A DNA stretch of 51,812 nt from positions 1 through 51,812 of the forward strand of contig JAQUWD010000024.1 in assembly GCA_028693055.1 (NCBI GenBank), written 5' to 3'. The notes under the pieces are model-generated. The model saw only the letters and a list, made by a program, of their open reading frames with translations, was not told the DNA's origin and searched no databases. Positions 48,929-51,812 of this stretch are shown here, piece by piece. The position numbers and the translations under genes were made by a program. This DNA is from Eubacteriales bacterium (GTDB taxonomy: Bacteria; Bacillota; Clostridia; Christensenellales; Aristaeellaceae). Position 1 is the first letter of the stretch. Every line of letters begins with the position of its first letter.

Positions 48929-50473
48929 ATGACCGTCAGCAGGCTTCGGGCCCTCTCAACGCGCCGTGATCAACCCGGTCGCCTCTGTTTATGGACAATT
49001 TTCGGGTTTGGGCTGGCGGCTCATGCATTTTCCTACTTTTCACTGTTTTATTCGCACGACTCACTGATCCATATCTACGTTAACGACGCAGAATTTCTCC
49101 ACGAGATATCGCTTGGTCGTTTCTTACAGCCCTACTTTTTCCGAATTTTTGGGCGCATTCCTTCACCATGGCTCTATGGTCTTTTCTCCTTGCTATGGCT
49201 TACCGCTTCCCTTTATCTTCTTGTGCGATTATTTGATATACGACGTAGCTTTACCATCGTTGCGATAGGGGCCTTGATGGTCACATCCACTAGTCTTTCC
49301 ATCACAAACGCCACTTATTTTTATGTTAATCAAATTTATCAATTTGCCTTTCTGTGTACTGTAGCAGCAGCGTTTCTTCTGGAACGTCATCGGTTTGGCT
49401 TCTTGTCAGGTGCTTTGCTAATCACCGTTTCGCTAGGACTGTACCAAAGCTATCTTGCGAGCGCCTGCGGGCTGATTATGATGCTATTTTTATTGAAAAC
49501 TTTAACAGGTCCGACCACCTTGAAGCAGCTTGGTATCTTTGTTTTAAAAAGTGCGGCCATGGTGGCTATCGGCTGTCTGCTTTATCAAATTACTCTCAAA
49601 TGGTATCTTGCCTATAAAGGCCTTTCGTTAAGCGAAGAATACAATGGCTTAGCCAAGTTAAGCTCCTTTCAATGGTCAGAGCTTGGCTCGCTGATCGTGT
49701 CCGCTTACGTCTATTTTATAAACGCCTACCTATCCCCTTTCTCTGACAAACCTGTACTGATGGCGCTGTGCTATCTGATCCTCTCTCTTTTCGGCTTCCT
49801 TTCCTTCGCATTTCTCCTAAAACGCAGTCAAAAAAAGCCGTTGCTACTTTTTCTCAGCGTGCTAGTGCTTTTACTGTTCCCCTTATGTTTGAATATGATG
49901 TTCGTCTTATCCATGCGCGATATTCACCAGCTAATGATCTACCCCTTTATCTTGTTCCCCATTGCTATGCTTCTTTTCATCGATCAAGCCGACTGGTTGA
50001 CGATCCCGGAAATCTGTAAATCGCGTTTTCCGCTCCAATTGCTTACAACTGTGTGCATTCTCATTGCCACCATTGGCATTACATTCTCGAACATTTCTTT
50101 TGCCAATCGCTTGTATGTCAAAAAGTCGCTGGAATATCAAGCGACCGTCAGCGCTATGAACCGTATCATCTGCGAAATGGAACGTACGTCCGGATATCAG
50201 GTCGGGCTTACTCCCGTAGCTATTTATGGAACCCTGCCGGGTTCCACCATAGATTCCCCCCGTACAGGCTTTGAGGAATTCACAAAAGCAATAGGTTCCC
50301 AATATACATACAGCATAACCTATGAGAGTACGCTGGTTTCATTTATGGAATATGTGATGGGCTATCCCATCCGATGGAACGACGACGACGCTTTCGATGC
50401 AATCGCCGAGGAAATGCCCATGTTCCCCGCCGCAGGCTACTGCAAAATGGTCGACGGTACTTTAAGCGATTAA
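48929..50473 (+). CDS. GtrII-like polytopic membrane glycosyltransferase
   Basis: This 514-residue protein has about eleven membrane helices and resembles the GtrII glucosyltransferase family, which adds glucose from a polyprenyl donor to surface polymers. The family-like opening is seen in SLFYSHDSLIHIYVNDAEFL, with an acidic residue in the first outside loop, and LGRFLQPYFFRIFGRIPSPW. A C-terminal soluble domain (about 390-514) faces outside. The gene is noticeably richer in A and T than its neighbours, hinting at transfer. ATG at 48929 begins 2 nt after the previous stop. Confidence 0.8.
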   Translation: MTVSRLRALSTRRDQPGRLCLWTIFGFGLAAHAFSYFSLFYSHDSLIHIYVNDAEFLHEISLGRFLQPYFFRIFGRIPSPWLYGLFSLLWLTASLYLLVRLFDIRRSFTIVAIGALMVTSTSLSITNATYFYVNQIYQFAFLCTVAAAFLLERHRFGFLSGALLITVSLGLYQSYLASACGLIMMLFLLKTLTGPTTLKQLGIFVLKSAAMVAIGCLLYQITLKWYLAYKGLSLSEEYNGLAKLSSFQWSELGSLIVSAYVYFINAYLSPFSDKPVLMALCYLILSLFGFLSFAFLLKRSQKKPLLLFLSVLVLLLFPLCLNMMFVLSMRDIHQLMIYPFILFPIAMLLFIDQADWLTIPEICKSRFPLQLLTTVCILIATIGITFSNISFANRLYVKKSLEYQATVSAMNRIICEMERTSGYQVGLTPVAIYGTLPGSTIDSPRTGFEEFTKAIGSQYTYSITYESTLVSFMEYVMGYPIRWNDDDAFDAIAEEMPMFPAAGYCKMVDGTLSD

Positions 50474-50513
50474 AGACACTCAGCTCCCTTACAAAGCAGC
50501 AGGAGGTATCCTC

Positions 50514-51275
50514 ATGCCCCTTACGGACAACGCCTATGGTATGGAAGCCATTCAGCAATCCCTTTGGAATATGATGCGAGAGGTAGACGCGTTCTGCCGC
50601 GCTGAAAAAATCGAATATACCGCGTTGGGCGGCACCATGCTGGGCGCGGTTCGGGAGCAAGGCTTCATCCCTTGGGACGACGATATTGATCTTGCTCTCA
50701 CTGATAGCGCTTTAGAACGCTTCATTGCGCTCTTTCCTCAAACCTCCCAGCTCTACACCGTGTCTCAATCAGATACTTGGGTAGCTCGGGTTGTGCGCAA
50801 GGACCGCGCACAGGGCGGTGAATTTATCGATTTGTTCCGTTTCGCGCCTGTTAAAAAAAATGCCCTTGCCCAGAAGTATCGGGTGTTTCAGCTGATGACC
50901 TTGCAGGGAATGCTGAAAACTGGCGTTACCTATGAAAACTACTCTCTGTCTCAACGGCTGCTGCTTCGTACCACAGCGTTTTTGGGAAAATCAATGAGCC
51001 GGGAACAGAAGCTACGCCGCTATCGAATGATCGCGCGAGACACTCGGCATTGCCGAAACGATCTGCTCTTTATCCCCGACGAATGCTTCAGCTGTCTCAA
51101 GCTGCATTATCCCGCTTCCGTAGCGGAGCGCTATACAGACGCGCCCTTTGAGGACGGCGTGATTCGTCTGAGCCAACAGGCGGATCTCATGCTTCGAGCC
51201 CAGTATGGCGATTACATGACCCCGCCGCCTCAGGAGGAACGGGTTTCCACTCACGATGCACAGCGGAAAGGATGA
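50514..51275 (+). CDS. LicD-family phosphotransferase
   Basis: LicD proteins attach phosphocholine or other phospho-groups to teichoic acids and surface glycans. The 253-residue protein has the nucleotidyltransferase signature YTALGGTMLGAVREQGFIPW, then DDDIDLAL, and the second conserved part EFIDLFRFAPV. CAGGAGG precedes the ATG. It sits between a GtrII-like enzyme and a PhnW-like aminotransferase, so the transferred group may be aminoethylphosphonate rather than choline; this is inference. No choline kinase or LicC is in the window. Confidence 0.92.
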   Translation: MPLTDNAYGMEAIQQSLWNMMREVDAFCRAEKIEYTALGGTMLGAVREQGFIPWDDDIDLALTDSALERFIALFPQTSQLYTVSQSDTWVARVVRKDRAQGGEFIDLFRFAPVKKNALAQKYRVFQLMTLQGMLKTGVTYENYSLSQRLLLRTTAFLGKSMSREQKLRRYRMIARDTRHCRNDLLFIPDECFSCLKLHYPASVAERYTDAPFEDGVIRLSQQADLMLRAQYGDYMTPPPQEERVSTHDAQRKG

Positions 51276-51285
51276 AAAGCGAATC

Positions 51286-51812
51286 ATGAAGGATTGCTTG
51301 CTTTTTACAGTCGGCCCGGTGCAAATGGATCCAAAAATTCGCGAAATAGGAGCGCAGCAGCCGCCCTATTTCCGTACGGAAATGTTTTCATCCTTCTTGT
51401 TGGATGCGGAGGAGCGCTTCCTTGCGTTGCTCCATGCCCCGGAAGGCTCGCGAGCGGTTTTCCTGTCTTCCTCCGGCACCGGCGGTATGGAAGCTGTGGT
51501 AGACGGCTTACTCGACCAAAACGATCGGGCGCTGGTCATTGACGGCGGCAGCTTTGGTCACCGCTTTGTAGAGCTGTGCGGCTTACACGGCATCGCTACG
51601 GAAGTTCTGTCCCTCTCCCCGGGCGAACGCCTTACGGAGGAACGGCTCAACGCCGCTCCCACAACCGGCCTTACCGCACTGCTGGTCAACCTCCATGAAA
51701 CCTCCACCGGCACGCTGTACGAGCTTCCCATGCTTAGCCGCTACTGCAAAAGCCATGGCTTATTGCTGCTCATAGATGCAGTCAGCGCGTTTATTGCGGA
51801 TGAAATCGATAT
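51286..51812 (+). CDS. Class V aminotransferase, PhnW-like (partial, cut by window end)
   Basis: Only the first 175 codons are inside the window. The opening MKDCLLFTVGPVQMDPKIRE matches the start of 2-aminoethylphosphonate/alanine-glyoxylate aminotransferases (TVGPVxM), followed by YFRTEMFS, FLSSSGTGGMEAVVDGLL (cofactor phosphate site), LVNLHETSTGTLYELP and LLIDAVSAF (PLP-binding Asp). The Schiff-base lysine lies beyond the edge. ATG at 51286 follows AAGGATG, 10 nt after the licD stop. Next to LicD this suggests aminoethylphosphonate supply for surface decoration; a simple serine or alanine aminotransferase remains possible. Confidence 0.85.
   Translation, partial: MKDCLLFTVGPVQMDPKIREIGAQQPPYFRTEMFSSFLLDAEERFLALLHAPEGSRAVFLSSSGTGGMEAVVDGLLDQNDRALVIDGGSFGHRFVELCGLHGIATEVLSLSPGERLTEERLNAAPTTGLTALLVNLHETSTGTLYELPMLSRYCKSHGLLLLIDAVSAFIADEID

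Noticed and set aside
1..51812. CRISPR array, prophage, toxin-antitoxin or restriction system
   Set aside because: No repeat-spacer arrays, integrases, structural phage genes, paired small toxin genes or restriction enzymes were seen on either strand.

Overview
The window is chromosomal DNA from a spore-forming Gram-positive anaerobe of the class Clostridia, with moderate to high GC. The evidence is two alpha/beta small acid-soluble spore proteins, spmA/spmB, an AbrB/SpoVT-type regulator, strong AGGAGG ribosome sites, TTG and GTG starts, a likely sortase-type anchor, LicD, and the Firmicutes gene orders asp23-fakA-recG and nfeD-floA. No tRNA, rRNA, CRISPR array, transposase or phage gene was seen. 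Genus cannot be fixed from sequence alone.

Layout. 1-675: two spore-protein genes (minus). 830-6690: asp23, fakA, recG, trmL, an acidic membrane protein and a family-4-like uracil-DNA glycosylase without iron-sulfur cysteines. 6740-9730: nfeD, floA, a small membrane protein and an orphan LytTR response regulator. 9819-12609: NudC-type Nudix hydrolase, a diacylglycerol glucosyltransferase-like protein and PlsY. 12601-17340 (minus): metG, tatD, a GNAT gene and a GNAT-MiaA fusion as one tight operon. 17362-20609: spmAB, an AbrB regulator, thioredoxin and a BTAD regulator. 20750-23711: a Zur-znuACB zinc-uptake operon with a clear promoter and Fur-type box. 23785-25940: ECF sigma/anti-sigma pair and a zinc-ribbon protein with a 240-nt leader. 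26128-28836: Na/phosphate symporter and a wall-anchored Ig-like protein. 29011-33859 (minus): aminotransferase, flippase, ATP-grasp and pepT. 33873-36307 (minus): a probable redox-stress module of Rrf2 repressor, rhodanese lipoprotein and RclA/MerA-like reductase, tied together by three matching 17-bp palindromes. 36359-46671: glnS, GT-C-like membrane protein, LRR protein, small membrane protein, a degenerate [FeFe]-hydrogenase-like protein, gltX, two copies of a structured repeat, and leuS. 46721-51812: ABC transporter, YbaK-type deacylase, then a surface-polymer module (GtrII-like protein, LicD, and a class V aminotransferase cut by the window edge).

How it fits together. Four aminoacyl-tRNA synthetases and several tRNA-modifying or proofreading genes make translation the main housekeeping theme. 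Lipid and envelope supply (FakA, PlsY, glucosyltransferase, FloA) and envelope decoration form the second. The least ordinary items are the GNAT-MiaA fusion, the truncated hydrogenase-like protein, the Rrf2-controlled redox module, the paired structured repeats, and the possible aminoethylphosphonate decoration module at the right edge.
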